This document shows positions 17,419-25,001 of a stretch of 32,208 nucleotides of DNA, in pieces. The notes under the pieces were generated by a model, which was not told where the DNA came from, searched no databases, and saw only the letters and a list, made by a program, of their open reading frames with translations. The position numbers and the translations under genes were made by a program. Source of the DNA: Clostridia bacterium (lineage in GTDB: Bacteria; Bacillota; Clostridia; Peptostreptococcales; Anaerovoracaceae); NCBI GenBank assembly GCA_024403185.1, contig JAKSSG010000014.1, forward strand, positions 1-32,208, given 5' to 3'. The first letter of the stretch is position 1. Each line of letters begins with the position of its first letter.

Positions 17419-18888
17419 TTATTCTGACCTCCAGAATCCCGGAGTAAACAGTACCAGTATTGTATATAATTCAAGTCTGCCGGCAATCATCACAAAGGAC
17501 ATGAATGCCTTGGTGAAATAGTTGAAGTCACCGAAGTAGCCATGAACTCCAACGCTTCCGAAACAAGGGCCCACATTTCCCAGAAGGGACAGGGTTGAAG
17601 TGAAGCAGTCCAGCAGATCTATGTTTTCAAGGGACATGACAAAGGCGCCTATGAATGTCATCACAATGTACAGAAACATGTGGTTTGAAACGGCTGACAC
17701 AGTGTCGTTTGGAACATCCTTTTTATTGAGTTTTACAGGTCTGATAACGTTGCTGTGCAGGCGGGTCTGAATTCCGTGGAACACGAGCTTGAATATTACA
17801 ACGAACCTTACGACCTTGTTTCCGCTGCTTGACGAAGATGAACATCCGCCGATGAACATGAGCAGTACCAGAATCATCTGACAGAAGGCCGGCCATGCGG
17901 TAAAGTTATCGGAAACATAACCTGTTGTAGTCAGTATGGAAACAACCTGGAAGGCGGAGTTCGCCGCTTCGCCGGGGCGCGTCCAGCCCGTATCAATGAA
18001 GTAGAGACCGCAGAACACTATTGCAAAGGCAATAACAGCGATAAGCCAGAAGGCCTTGAATTCACTGTCCTCTGTAAACGCCCTGATTCCTCTTCTGGTG
18101 AAGGAATAGTACATGGTGAAATTGGTTCCCACAATGAGCATGAATATGAGAATGATGACTCTGGCGTATATTCCGCCAAAGTGCAGTATTCCATCGTTGT
18201 AATTTGAAAATCCGCCTGTGCTGACCGTTCCCATGGAGTGAATGACAGAGTCGAAGAGACCCATGCCGCCGATTGCAAGCAGTATTATCTCCAGAAGAGT
18301 GAGCGCCGCATATCCAACGATTATGCCGCTGACCATTCTGAGCGTTTTCGGTGAAAAGCTGTTGATGGTTACACTCGGTTTGTCAGGCTCGGCAACGCTT
18401 GTGCCGTTAATGCCCAGAGTAGGCATCAGAGCTACTGCAAAGACAAGAATGCCCATGCCGCCCAGCCATGATGTCATCGATCTCCACAGAAGCACTCCGT
18501 TCGGAATCACTTCAACATCATCGAATACTGTCGCACCTGTAGTTGAGAAACCGGAAGCAGCCTCGAAGAAGGCGTCTACAGGATTGTCAACCAGACCGGC
18601 GTAATAATATGGCAGTGAACCAAACAGGGAGGCGAAGAACCAGCAGGCGGCCAGAATGAGAAAGCCGTCGCGGACGCGGTACTTCTTGCCGTGGTGTCTG
18701 AAGAGCAGGAAGAGTGCAGCGCCTACAATGAGGACATTCCAGATTGCATGACCGAAGCCGGCTGCAGCGTGGTGTTCTCCGTGATACATGCACACGAAAA
18801 CAGGTGGTAACATAGCAACGCTAAGTACCACCAGAAGAAATCCCACTATTTTCAATACAGAACTTATTCGAAAGTTCATAGAGTACAC
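17419..18888 (-). CDS. trkH: TrkH-family potassium uptake channel subunit, copy 1
   Basis: Also 489 aa with the four TrkH pore segments: AASGFSTTGAT, MGTVSTGGF, ILTTTGYVSD and LLGNVGPCFG. It shares blocks such as WLGGMGILVF and LLMFIGGCSSS with copy 2, and ends RLELYTILVLFTPGFW. The start at 18888 gives a short MYS extension before a second Met (18876); either is possible. It follows trkA by 20 nt in the same minus-strand operon. The two TrkH proteins could form separate homodimers using the single TrkA, or a heterodimer. The sequence cannot decide. Confidence 0.93.
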   Translation of the reverse strand: MYSMNFRISSVLKIVGFLLVVLSVAMLPPVFVCMYHGEHHAAAGFGHAIWNVLIVGAALFLLFRHHGKKYRVRDGFLILAACWFFASLFGSLPYYYAGLVDNPVDAFFEAASGFSTTGATVFDDVEVIPNGVLLWRSMTSWLGGMGILVFAVALMPTLGINGTSVAEPDKPSVTINSFSPKTLRMVSGIIVGYAALTLLEIILLAIGGMGLFDSVIHSMGTVSTGGFSNYNDGILHFGGIYARVIILIFMLIVGTNFTMYYSFTRRGIRAFTEDSEFKAFWLIAVIAFAIVFCGLYFIDTGWTRPGEAANSAFQVVSILTTTGYVSDNFTAWPAFCQMILVLLMFIGGCSSSSSSGNKVVRFVVIFKLVFHGIQTRLHSNVIRPVKLNKKDVPNDTVSAVSNHMFLYIVMTFIGAFVMSLENIDLLDCFTSTLSLLGNVGPCFGSVGVHGYFGDFNYFTKAFMSFVMIAGRLELYTILVLFTPGFWRSE

Positions 18889-18908
18889 CTATCTGTAAAT
18901 CAGATATC

Positions 18909-20276
18909 CTATCTGAAGAATCCGAACTTGCTGTTGTCCTTAAGCAGCTTTTCCGTACTGGTTATGTTGCTGATAAGGCTGAGCATAAGCAGTCTGTCGT
19001 TTTCTTCTATCTCTGTATTTCCGTCAGGTATTATTACCTGATTTCCTCTGTGAATTGCCGCGATGATTACGCTGTCAGGAAGGTCCAGATTCTTAAGCGG
19101 TACATCGAGAATGTTCATGTGAGGTGTTGCGTAAACCTCCATGATTTCAGCCTGGCCCTGAATGAGCTGGGAAGAGAGAACCTTTTTCTTCCCCTGAACC
19201 AGACGGATTATTATGCTTGTTACAATGTCCAGCGGGTTGAGGGCCATGTCAATTCCCATGCCGGAAATGATTTCCGCGTAGCTGGTTCTGCTGACCTTGG
19301 CGATTACGTCTTCAACGCCGTGCTGCTTGGCTGTAAGTGCCAGAAGCAGATTGTCCTCGTCAAATCCGGTGGCGGTTACAACGGCATCCATCGCATCCAG
19401 ATTTTCCTCTTCCAGAAGCTGCAGGTCAGTCGAATCGCCGTTAAGAACCATTACATCAGGAAGGTGAGTTGAGAGGTAGTAGCATCTGCTCTTATCCTGC
19501 TCAATGATTTTTACGGAAGCACCGTATTCGGCAAGCTTTTCAGCCAGATAGAATCCGGTCTTTCCTCCGCCCATGATCATTACCTTCTGCAGGTCAGTAT
19601 ACTTGCCCCGTTCATGAACCTTCTTGTTAAGTTCCTGAATAGGCTCCTTCTCGCCTACAACGTAGAGCGTATCCTCATCCAGAATGACATCCTTTCCGTG
19701 AGGGATGATAACCTTGCCGTTTCTGGATATTCCTACGACCAGCATGCCCGGGAGCACCTTTGAGAATTCGGTTATCGGCAAATCAACTAGTTTGCTGTAT
19801 TTTGACGCATTGAACTCGAGCAGTGAAATCTTCCCCGATGAGAATATTCCATTACTCAGAGTGTACTTTTCAACCAGATACTTGTATATTTCATTGGTGA
19901 TTTCAAGGTCAGGGTTGATGATGTAGTCAACGTGCATCAGATCCTTGATGAACTGTATCTGCTGCATGTGCTCAGGGTCGCGGACTCTGGCAATGACCTT
20001 GTGGCAGCCCAGCTTCTTTGCAAAGGCAGCAATTACAAGATTGGTTTCGTCATTGCCCGTAGTGGCGATAAGAAAATCGTAGGACGAAATGTTAACGTTT
20101 TTCAGAGCCTTGATTTCCTTGGCATTTGCAGTAACTGTCATAACGTCAATATGAGAACTTACTTTCTGCAGCAGGTTCTCGTCAGTATCTATAATTGTAA
20201 CGGCGTGATCTCCGCCAAGCAGTGCGTTGGCAACCTTCATTCCAAGCTTTCCGGCACCTACTATTGCTACTTTCAT
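18909..20276 (-). CDS. trkA: TrkA, cytoplasmic gating subunit of the K+ uptake system
   Basis: Peripheral NAD(H)/nucleotide-binding regulator of TrkH. The 455-aa protein is the full double form: RCK_N (VGAGKLGMKVA at residue 6, TTGNDETNLVIA), RCK_C with an ISLLEF... to VVGEKE section, then a second RCK_N (MGGGKTGFYLAEKL at about 235, NGDSTD, ATGFDEDNLLLAL) and a second RCK_C ending near LMLSL. It is first in the operon trkA-trkH-trkH, transcribed from the divergent promoter region at 20310-20337. AAGGAG is in front of the ATG. Confidence 0.94.
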   Translation of the reverse strand: MKVAIVGAGKLGMKVANALLGGDHAVTIIDTDENLLQKVSSHIDVMTVTANAKEIKALKNVNISSYDFLIATTGNDETNLVIAAFAKKLGCHKVIARVRDPEHMQQIQFIKDLMHVDYIINPDLEITNEIYKYLVEKYTLSNGIFSSGKISLLEFNASKYSKLVDLPITEFSKVLPGMLVVGISRNGKVIIPHGKDVILDEDTLYVVGEKEPIQELNKKVHERGKYTDLQKVMIMGGGKTGFYLAEKLAEYGASVKIIEQDKSRCYYLSTHLPDVMVLNGDSTDLQLLEEENLDAMDAVVTATGFDEDNLLLALTAKQHGVEDVIAKVSRTSYAEIISGMGIDMALNPLDIVTSIIIRLVQGKKKVLSSQLIQGQAEIMEVYATPHMNILDVPLKNLDLPDSVIIAAIHRGNQVIIPDGNTEIEENDRLLMLSLISNITSTEKLLKDNSKFGFFR

Positions 20277-20309
20277 GTCTTTTTTCTCCTTATCATAAAA
20301 ACACGGTCA

Positions 20310-20337
20310 ATTATACTACTATTTCTAGGGAATTCAA
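20310..20337 (-). promoter_or_regulatory. trkA operon promoter
   Basis: On the minus strand, TTGAAT (20337-20332), 16 nt, TATAAT (20315-20310). Its -35 is separated by one base from the -35 of the oppositely oriented promoter at 20339. Confidence 0.65.
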
Positions 20338-20338
20338 G

Positions 20339-20368
20339 TTGATAGATATCTTTTTCGCGTGGTAAAAT
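20339..20368 (+). promoter_or_regulatory. promoter of the metallo-hydrolase/HAD pair
   Basis: TTGATA (20339-20344), an 18-nt spacer, TAAAAT (20363-20368). It is back to back with the trkA promoter. Confidence 0.6.
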
Positions 20369-20396
20369 ATATTAGTTACAAAAGGAGAGCAAACTA

Positions 20397-20990
20397 ATGG
20401 AAATAAAGCGCTTTATCGGCGGCATGCTGGACGCAAACTGCTATGTAATCAGTGCAAAATCAGGAAAAAGCTACATTATAGACCCGGGATACAACCCGAA
20501 AAAGATAATCAGATACGTGAAAGACGAGGGACTGGATGTTCAGGGAATCATCCTGACTCACCATCATTATGACCACTGTGACGGTGCGCCGCTCATCAGA
20601 AAAGAACTGGATTGCCCCATAATGATTCACATAAAAGATGCAGACAGATACAAAAGAGGCGCAGACATCATGCTTGAGGACGGGCAGGTCCTGGAGCTGG
20701 AAGATGACAAACTTGCGGTCCTGAATACCCCGGGGCACACCAGAGGAGGCATATGCCTGTATTCCTCAAAGAGCAAGGTGTGCTTTACGGGAGATACAAT
20801 TTTCAACGTGGACCTGGGCAGAACAGATCTGGAAGACGGTTCAGATGAGGAAATGAGACAAAGCATTCTTAATGTGTGTAATTCATGGGGAAATGATGTT
20901 ACAATCTATCCGGGACATGGCGATCCGGCAAACATGAAAACTGTACGAAAAATCAACAGGGAATTTCTGGAGATAGTAAATGGCAATTAA
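20397..20990 (+). CDS. metallo-beta-lactamase-fold hydrolase (glyoxalase II-like)
   Basis: A 197-aa single-domain MBL-fold enzyme. Metal ligands are visible in THHHYDHCDG (HxHxDH), the His in NTPGHTRGG, the Asp in CFTGDTIF and the His in YPGHGDP. The size fits the YcbL/GloB-like thioester hydrolases that cleave S-lactoylglutathione-type substrates, but the substrate is unknown and clostridia often lack glutathione. The start is supported by AAAGGAGAG about 7 nt upstream. Its end overlaps the next gene by 11 nt, so the two are translationally coupled. Confidence 0.9.
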   Translation: MEIKRFIGGMLDANCYVISAKSGKSYIIDPGYNPKKIIRYVKDEGLDVQGIILTHHHYDHCDGAPLIRKELDCPIMIHIKDADRYKRGADIMLEDGQVLELEDDKLAVLNTPGHTRGGICLYSSKSKVCFTGDTIFNVDLGRTDLEDGSDEEMRQSILNVCNSWGNDVTIYPGHGDPANMKTVRKINREFLEIVNGN

Positions 20991-21801
20991 GTTAATAGCA
21001 TTAGATCTTGATGGAACAACACTGAATAAGGAAGGAAAACTGGGAGAAAGGAACCGCAAAGCACTGCAGGCGGCTGCTGACAGGGGAGTCAACATTGTCA
21101 TAGCAACAGGAAGACCCTTCTGTGCTCTGCCGCAGGAAATTCTTGATTTTGCACCTGTCAGGTACGTTCTGACATCTAACGGAGCCAGGATTGTTGACCT
21201 GCATGAAGGCAAATCCCTCTACGAAAACTGCCTTCAGCCTCACTCGGTTGAAGCGGCGGTGAAGCTTCTTGAACCGACAAAGTATGTGCTTGAGACATTC
21301 GTTGAGGGAGAAGCTTTCATTGAGGGCTGGTATTACAGACAGGTGGAGGAAACCAGAGAATGCTTCAGGGCGGTTGATTACATTCTAAACACGCGAAAAC
21401 CGCAGGATGACTTCTATCAGTTCATGCTGGATAACAGCAGCGGAATTGAGAACATAAATGTAAACTTTGAGGACATAAGCGAGAAGCCGGCAATGAAGGA
21501 AAAGCTTGAGGCTCTGCCGGATGTGACGATCACCAGCTCCCTTGACAACAATCTTGAAATCGGAGGGAGCACAACATCAAAGGCAGAAGCATTGAGGCAG
21601 ATGTGCAGGATTCTAGAAATCGATCCATCGGAAATGATGGCGGCAGGCGACAGCCCCAACGACATGGCTATGCTTCAGGAAGCTGGCCTTGCAGTAGCTG
21701 TGGGAAACGCCAAGCCGGAAGTTAAGGCAATCGCCGACTTCGTTGCACCGGATCACGACGAGGATGGTGTGGCGGTAGCCGTTGAGAAATTCGTATTATA
21801 A
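20980..21801 (+). CDS. Cof-type HAD-IIB family phosphatase
   Basis: A 273-aa haloacid dehalogenase-superfamily hydrolase. Motif I is ALDLDGTTLN with the nucleophile and acid/base Asp pair, motif II is IATGRP, motif III is the Lys in SKAEAL and motif IV is AGDSPNDMAML. The IIB cap domain lies between motifs II and III. These enzymes dephosphorylate sugar phosphates or flavin/pyridoxal phosphates; the substrate here cannot be read from sequence. It overlaps the MBL gene and ends in a terminator hairpin. Confidence 0.93.
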   Translation: MAIKLIALDLDGTTLNKEGKLGERNRKALQAAADRGVNIVIATGRPFCALPQEILDFAPVRYVLTSNGARIVDLHEGKSLYENCLQPHSVEAAVKLLEPTKYVLETFVEGEAFIEGWYYRQVEETRECFRAVDYILNTRKPQDDFYQFMLDNSSGIENINVNFEDISEKPAMKEKLEALPDVTITSSLDNNLEIGGSTTSKAEALRQMCRILEIDPSEMMAAGDSPNDMAMLQEAGLAVAVGNAKPEVKAIADFVAPDHDEDGVAVAVEKFVL

Positions 21802-21837
21802 AGTGACAAAGGTGACAAGGGCTTTTGTCACTTTTTT
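21801..21837 (+). terminator. terminator after the HAD gene
   Basis: AAGTGACAAA (21801-21810) pairs with TTTGTCACTT (21824-21833) and runs into TTTTTT. A second GTGACAA copy in the loop could give an alternative shorter stem. Confidence 0.85.
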
Positions 21838-21871
21838 CATATTAGTAAATGGGTAAATATGGAAAAAATGG

Positions 21872-21900
21872 TTGACAATGGTAAAATATGGATATAAAAT
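21872..21900 (+). promoter_or_regulatory. promoter for the structured element / yraN operon leader
   Basis: TTGACA (21872-21877), 17 nt, TAAAAT (21895-21900). The nearest downstream gene, yraN, starts 240 nt later, so the transcript begins with a long non-coding leader or is a separate small RNA. Confidence 0.65.
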
Positions 21901-21999
21901 AACGCTATAGCGACAGTGGAAGACGCCCTTTTCTCAGGGTCCCTATTGGGGTTGGAGAGGAAAGGAGCACGTGTCTATGATTAGAATCACTGTAACGTT
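21901..21999 (+). ncRNA. candidate structured RNA or leader upstream of yraN-comM-dprA
   Basis: Directly after a good promoter, a rod-like fold can be drawn. AACG (21901) pairs with CGTT (21996-21999). ACAGTG (21913-21918) pairs with CACTGT (21988-21993), GACGC (21922-21926) with GTGTC (21971-21975) and CCTTTTCTC (21927-21935) with GAGGAAAGG (21957-21965). CCC pairs with GGG around TATT at the tip. No open reading frame of note lies here. It is too short for 6S RNA and lacks SRP, tmRNA, T-box or known riboswitch signatures. It could be a cis-acting leader for the downstream genes or an independent RNA. Confidence 0.4.
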
Positions 22000-22026
22000 T
22001 TACAGGCTCAGAATAGTCTTAAGCAT

Positions 22027-22129
22027 AAAAAAACCGCCTCAATAAAAACCCTCCGAAGCGGCTAACAGAAAAGGGAGTTTAACTCCGCTTTCGCTGTGAA
22101 TATTATATCATAAGACATAATGATTGCAA
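22027..22129 (-). ncRNA. candidate ~70-nt minus-strand small RNA with own promoter and terminator
   Basis: Minus-strand TTGCAA (22129-22124), 16 nt, TATAAT (22107-22102) predicts a start near 22095. The transcript contains a GGAGTT/AACTCC hairpin (about 22073-22086) and ends in a terminator: CCGCTTC (22061-22055) paired with GAGGCGG (22040-22034, one G-U pair), then seven Ts (22033-22027). No minus-strand gene lies nearby, so the terminator otherwise has no purpose. It converges on the plus-strand element at 21901. The rest of this ~320-nt intergenic region has nothing I can name. Confidence 0.35.
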
Positions 22130-22140
22130 GGAGAAATAAT

Positions 22141-22479
22141 GTGGACAAAAGGGTATTCGGACAGATTGGAGAGAATACAGCTGCAGATGTGCTGAGAGCG
22201 AAGGGGTACAGAATTCTCAGACAGAATTACAGATGCAGCTACGGAGAAATCGACATCATAGCCGAACGTGATGGCGACTTGAGTTTTGTTGAGGTCAAGA
22301 CCAGACAGAACTTTCGCTACGGCAGGCCCTGTGAAGCGATTGGCCGGGAAAAGATGCAGCATATTCGCAGAGCAGCAAGGTGTTTTCTGGATGACATGAA
22401 GAAAAAGGGATACGTGCCCAGGCGGTACGATTTTCAGGTGATTGAGATTGTGGTTCAGCATACTGACCACGCATTTTAG
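22141..22479 (+). CDS. yraN: YraN family (UPF0102) endonuclease-like protein
   Basis: A 112-aa member of the small restriction-endonuclease-fold family found across bacteria next to comM/dprA. The catalytic-type signature is present: GEIDIIAERDGDLSFVEVKTR-like region with the E-D-ExK arrangement (keep GEIDIIA and FVEVKTR). The GTG at 22141 is preferred because AAGGAGA (22128-22134) lies 6 nt before it; the in-frame ATG at 22120 would place the ribosome site inside the gene. Function is not established for the family; a nuclease or DNA-processing role is suggested by the fold. It is first of yraN-comM-dprA. Confidence 0.9.
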   Translation: MDKRVFGQIGENTAADVLRAKGYRILRQNYRCSYGEIDIIAERDGDLSFVEVKTRQNFRYGRPCEAIGREKMQHIRRAARCFLDDMKKKGYVPRRYDFQVIEIVVQHTDHAF

Positions 22480-22496
22480 GATAAAGGGGATTTGAG

Positions 22497-24020
22497 ATGC
22501 TTACAAAAGTAAAGACAGCAACGCTTTCAGGCGTCAGAGGGTACCCGGTTACCGTGGAGACGGATCTTCACAGAGGCATGCCGGGTTTTAATATTGTGGG
22601 GCTGGCGGACACCACCATAAGAGAAGCAACGCAGAGAATAAAGCCGGCAATAATGAACTGCGGCTTTCGCTTTCCGAACGAAAGGGTGACGGTGAATCTG
22701 GTTCCCGCAGCCAAACCTAAGGAGGGGAGCCATTTTGATCTGCCTATCGCCCTGGGCATCATGATGCTTGGGGAGGAAGTGCTAGAAATGGAGAACACTG
22801 CATTTCTGGGCGAGGTATCACTGGACGGCAGAGTCAACCCGGTTCGGGGAGCCCTGCCGCTCGCCATGTCACTGAGGAGTGCAGGAATAAAAAACATAGT
22901 GCTGCCTGCCGGAAATGCAGAGGAAGCGGCAATACTTGAGGATGTGAACATCCTTCCGGTAAATCATCTGAAAGAGGCTGTTGATCACGTCTCAGGTGAA
23001 AGAAGACTGCAGATATATAAAAGGAAGAATAACTCGGCAGGAGGCGCAATCGCATGTCCTGATTTTGCACAGGTAATAGGGCAGGAAAGCGTGAAGAGGG
23101 CTATTGTAATAGGGGCGGCAGGCAACCATGGAATGCTCATGATGGGATCGCCTGGCTGCGGTAAGACCATGATGGCAAGATGTATACCCGGGATACTGCC
23201 GGAACTGACATATGAAGAGAAACTGGAGATTACGGGGATATACAGTGTGGCAGGTCTCCTGTCTGACGAGCACCCCATTGTTCAGCAGCGCCCCTTCAGG
23301 AGTCCTCATCATACAATTACCCAGACGGGTCTCATAGGAGGAGGCGCAAAACCAAGACCGGGTGAGCTGTCCCTTGCCCACAGAGGCGTGATTTTTCTTG
23401 ATGAGCTTGGGGAGTTTGACGCCCGCGTAATTGATGCCATGAGACAGCCTGTGGAGGAAGGGCTGATAAGAATAAACAGAAACCTGGAGGAGGTGATCTT
23501 CCCGTCACGTGTCATGGTGGTAATTGCGGCCAATCCCTGCAAATGCGGGAATCTGTGGGACGAGAGGAAGCTTTGCACCTGCACGCCGAAACAGATTGAA
23601 AGCCACAGGAGAAAGCTCATGGGGCCCTTTGCTGACAGAATTGACATGCACATCAGGGTTAATCCGGTGGACAAGGACAGGCTGAACGAACTGAAGAGCG
23701 GTGGCAAATGGGAAAGCACAGACTCAATGAGACGAAAGGTGGTTGCGGCGCGAAGGATGCAGGAAGAAAGATACAGCGGGCTGCGTTACAGCTGTAACGG
23801 TGAGCTTGATGAAGAGGGTATAAAGAGATACTGCAGTCTTGACGAAGAAAGTCACAGCATGATGGTATCGGCCTATGAAAGACTGAACCTAAGCATGCGC
23901 GGGTACAACAAGATTCTCAAGATAGCACGTACAATTGCTGACCTTGACAGGAAGGAACGCATTGAGCAGTTTCATGTTGCAGAGGCTCTAATGTTCAGGA
24001 TTGACAGCGACATGCAGTAG
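22497..24020 (+). CDS. comM: ComM/YifB family AAA+ ATPase (Mg chelatase-like)
   Basis: A hexameric AAA+ helicase; in naturally competent bacteria ComM promotes branch migration during integration of transformed DNA. The 507-aa protein has the N-terminal Lon-protease-like domain (GMPGFNIVGLAD, about 28-39; PSD-like PVRGALPLAM), Walker A GSPGCGKT at residue 217, Walker B VIFLDELGEF, the NPCKCG cysteine motif with further Cys residues (CTCTP), and a C-terminal lid domain. AAAGGGGA precedes the ATG. It lies 17 nt after yraN and 33 nt before dprA, the usual grouping. No other competence genes are in the window. Confidence 0.95.
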   Translation: MLTKVKTATLSGVRGYPVTVETDLHRGMPGFNIVGLADTTIREATQRIKPAIMNCGFRFPNERVTVNLVPAAKPKEGSHFDLPIALGIMMLGEEVLEMENTAFLGEVSLDGRVNPVRGALPLAMSLRSAGIKNIVLPAGNAEEAAILEDVNILPVNHLKEAVDHVSGERRLQIYKRKNNSAGGAIACPDFAQVIGQESVKRAIVIGAAGNHGMLMMGSPGCGKTMMARCIPGILPELTYEEKLEITGIYSVAGLLSDEHPIVQQRPFRSPHHTITQTGLIGGGAKPRPGELSLAHRGVIFLDELGEFDARVIDAMRQPVEEGLIRINRNLEEVIFPSRVMVVIAANPCKCGNLWDERKLCTCTPKQIESHRRKLMGPFADRIDMHIRVNPVDKDRLNELKSGGKWESTDSMRRKVVAARRMQEERYSGLRYSCNGELDEEGIKRYCSLDEESHSMMVSAYERLNLSMRGYNKILKIARTIADLDRKERIEQFHVAEALMFRIDSDMQ

Positions 24021-24053
24021 GAAACTGCAGATTACACAAGGAGCATATATATA

Positions 24054-24923
24054 ATGAAAGAAACAGACAGAATTCAGATGGTGCGACTGGGAGAGACAGG
24101 ATACCCTTCGAGACTCGCAGAGATAAAAAACCCGCCGAAACAGCTTTACTACATTGGAAATCTTAGGATGCTGGAGAAACCCTGCGCCGCAGTAATAGGG
24201 TCCAGAACTACGACGACCTACGGCAGAAATACAGCCATCGCAATTGCACGATGCCTTGCCGAACACGGAGTTACGGTTGTCAGTGGAATGGCTATGGGAA
24301 TAGATTCATGTGCTCATAACGGAGCACTGGCCGGGGGAGGAAATACGGCAGCCGTGCTGGGATGCGGAGTGGATGTATGCTATCCGCCCGAAAACAGCGG
24401 ACTTAAAAGGGAGCTGGAGACAAAGGGGCTTGTCATTTCAGAATACAGCCCGGGGACACGCCCGGAGAGATATAACTTCCCGACGCGAAACCGCATAATA
24501 AGCGGTCTTTGCCATATTACCATAGTGGTTCAGGCGAGAAACAGAAGCGGGTCCCTCATTACCGCTGAGCTTGCTGCAGAACAGGGCCGTGAGGTCCTTG
24601 CCGTTCCCGGGAACATAGACAGTCAGTATAATCTTGGCAACAACAAACTGATCAGAGAGGGAGCAACGCCTCTCATAAGCATAGATGATGTTCTGGAGCC
24701 TTTCGGTCTCAGAAGAATCACGGGGGAGATGGCCAGAGAGAAACTCAGCGACAGGGAGTATGAGATTTTCAGGCTGCTTCAGGAGCATGGTGAAATGGGT
24801 ATTGACGAGGTGTGCTATCATATTGGAAAAGAGCCGGGCTACGTTAATCCGATATTATCGGTGATGGAAATGAAGGGGTTTATCTTCTCGGCGCTGGGCA
24901 AAATTTTTCTTGCAAATGTTTAA
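24054..24923 (+). CDS. dprA: DNA processing protein DprA
   Basis: Binds incoming single-stranded DNA and loads RecA during transformation. The 289-aa protein shows the Rossmann-like core in order: AAVIGSRTTTTYGRN, VVSGMAMGIDSCAHNGAL, AVLGCGVDVCYPPEN, FPTRNRIISGL, VVQARNRSGSLITAELAAEQGREVLAVPG and the NKLIREGA segment. A C-terminal winged-helix domain follows (about 235-289; LSDREYEIFRLL). The N-terminal SAM-like domain is mostly missing compared with the longest family members. It ends where the topA promoter begins. DprA is widespread in non-competent bacteria too, so it is not proof of competence. Confidence 0.95.
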   Translation: MKETDRIQMVRLGETGYPSRLAEIKNPPKQLYYIGNLRMLEKPCAAVIGSRTTTTYGRNTAIAIARCLAEHGVTVVSGMAMGIDSCAHNGALAGGGNTAAVLGCGVDVCYPPENSGLKRELETKGLVISEYSPGTRPERYNFPTRNRIISGLCHITIVVQARNRSGSLITAELAAEQGREVLAVPGNIDSQYNLGNNKLIREGATPLISIDDVLEPFGLRRITGEMAREKLSDREYEIFRLLQEHGEMGIDEVCYHIGKEPGYVNPILSVMEMKGFIFSALGKIFLANV

Positions 24924-24939
24924 TAATGGAAATATAATC
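24911..24939 (+). promoter_or_regulatory. topA promoter
   Basis: TTGCAA (24911-24916, within the end of dprA), 17 nt, TATAAT (24934-24939). Leader of about 55 nt. Confidence 0.65.
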
Positions 24940-25001
24940 GGTTACTGTAAAAAAGATTTTTATTGGCGGTGCGTTTTTCGGGCCGCAGGAAAGGGAGTTA
25001 A

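Noticed and set aside
21991-22004. CcpA cre site (TGTAACGTTTTACA)
   Set aside because: The central CG is out of register with the cre consensus; it is better explained as part of a small hairpin.
21901-22010. 6S RNA
   Set aside because: The fold has a closing stem and bubble, but the element is only about 100 nt, much shorter than 6S RNA, and no terminator follows at the expected place.
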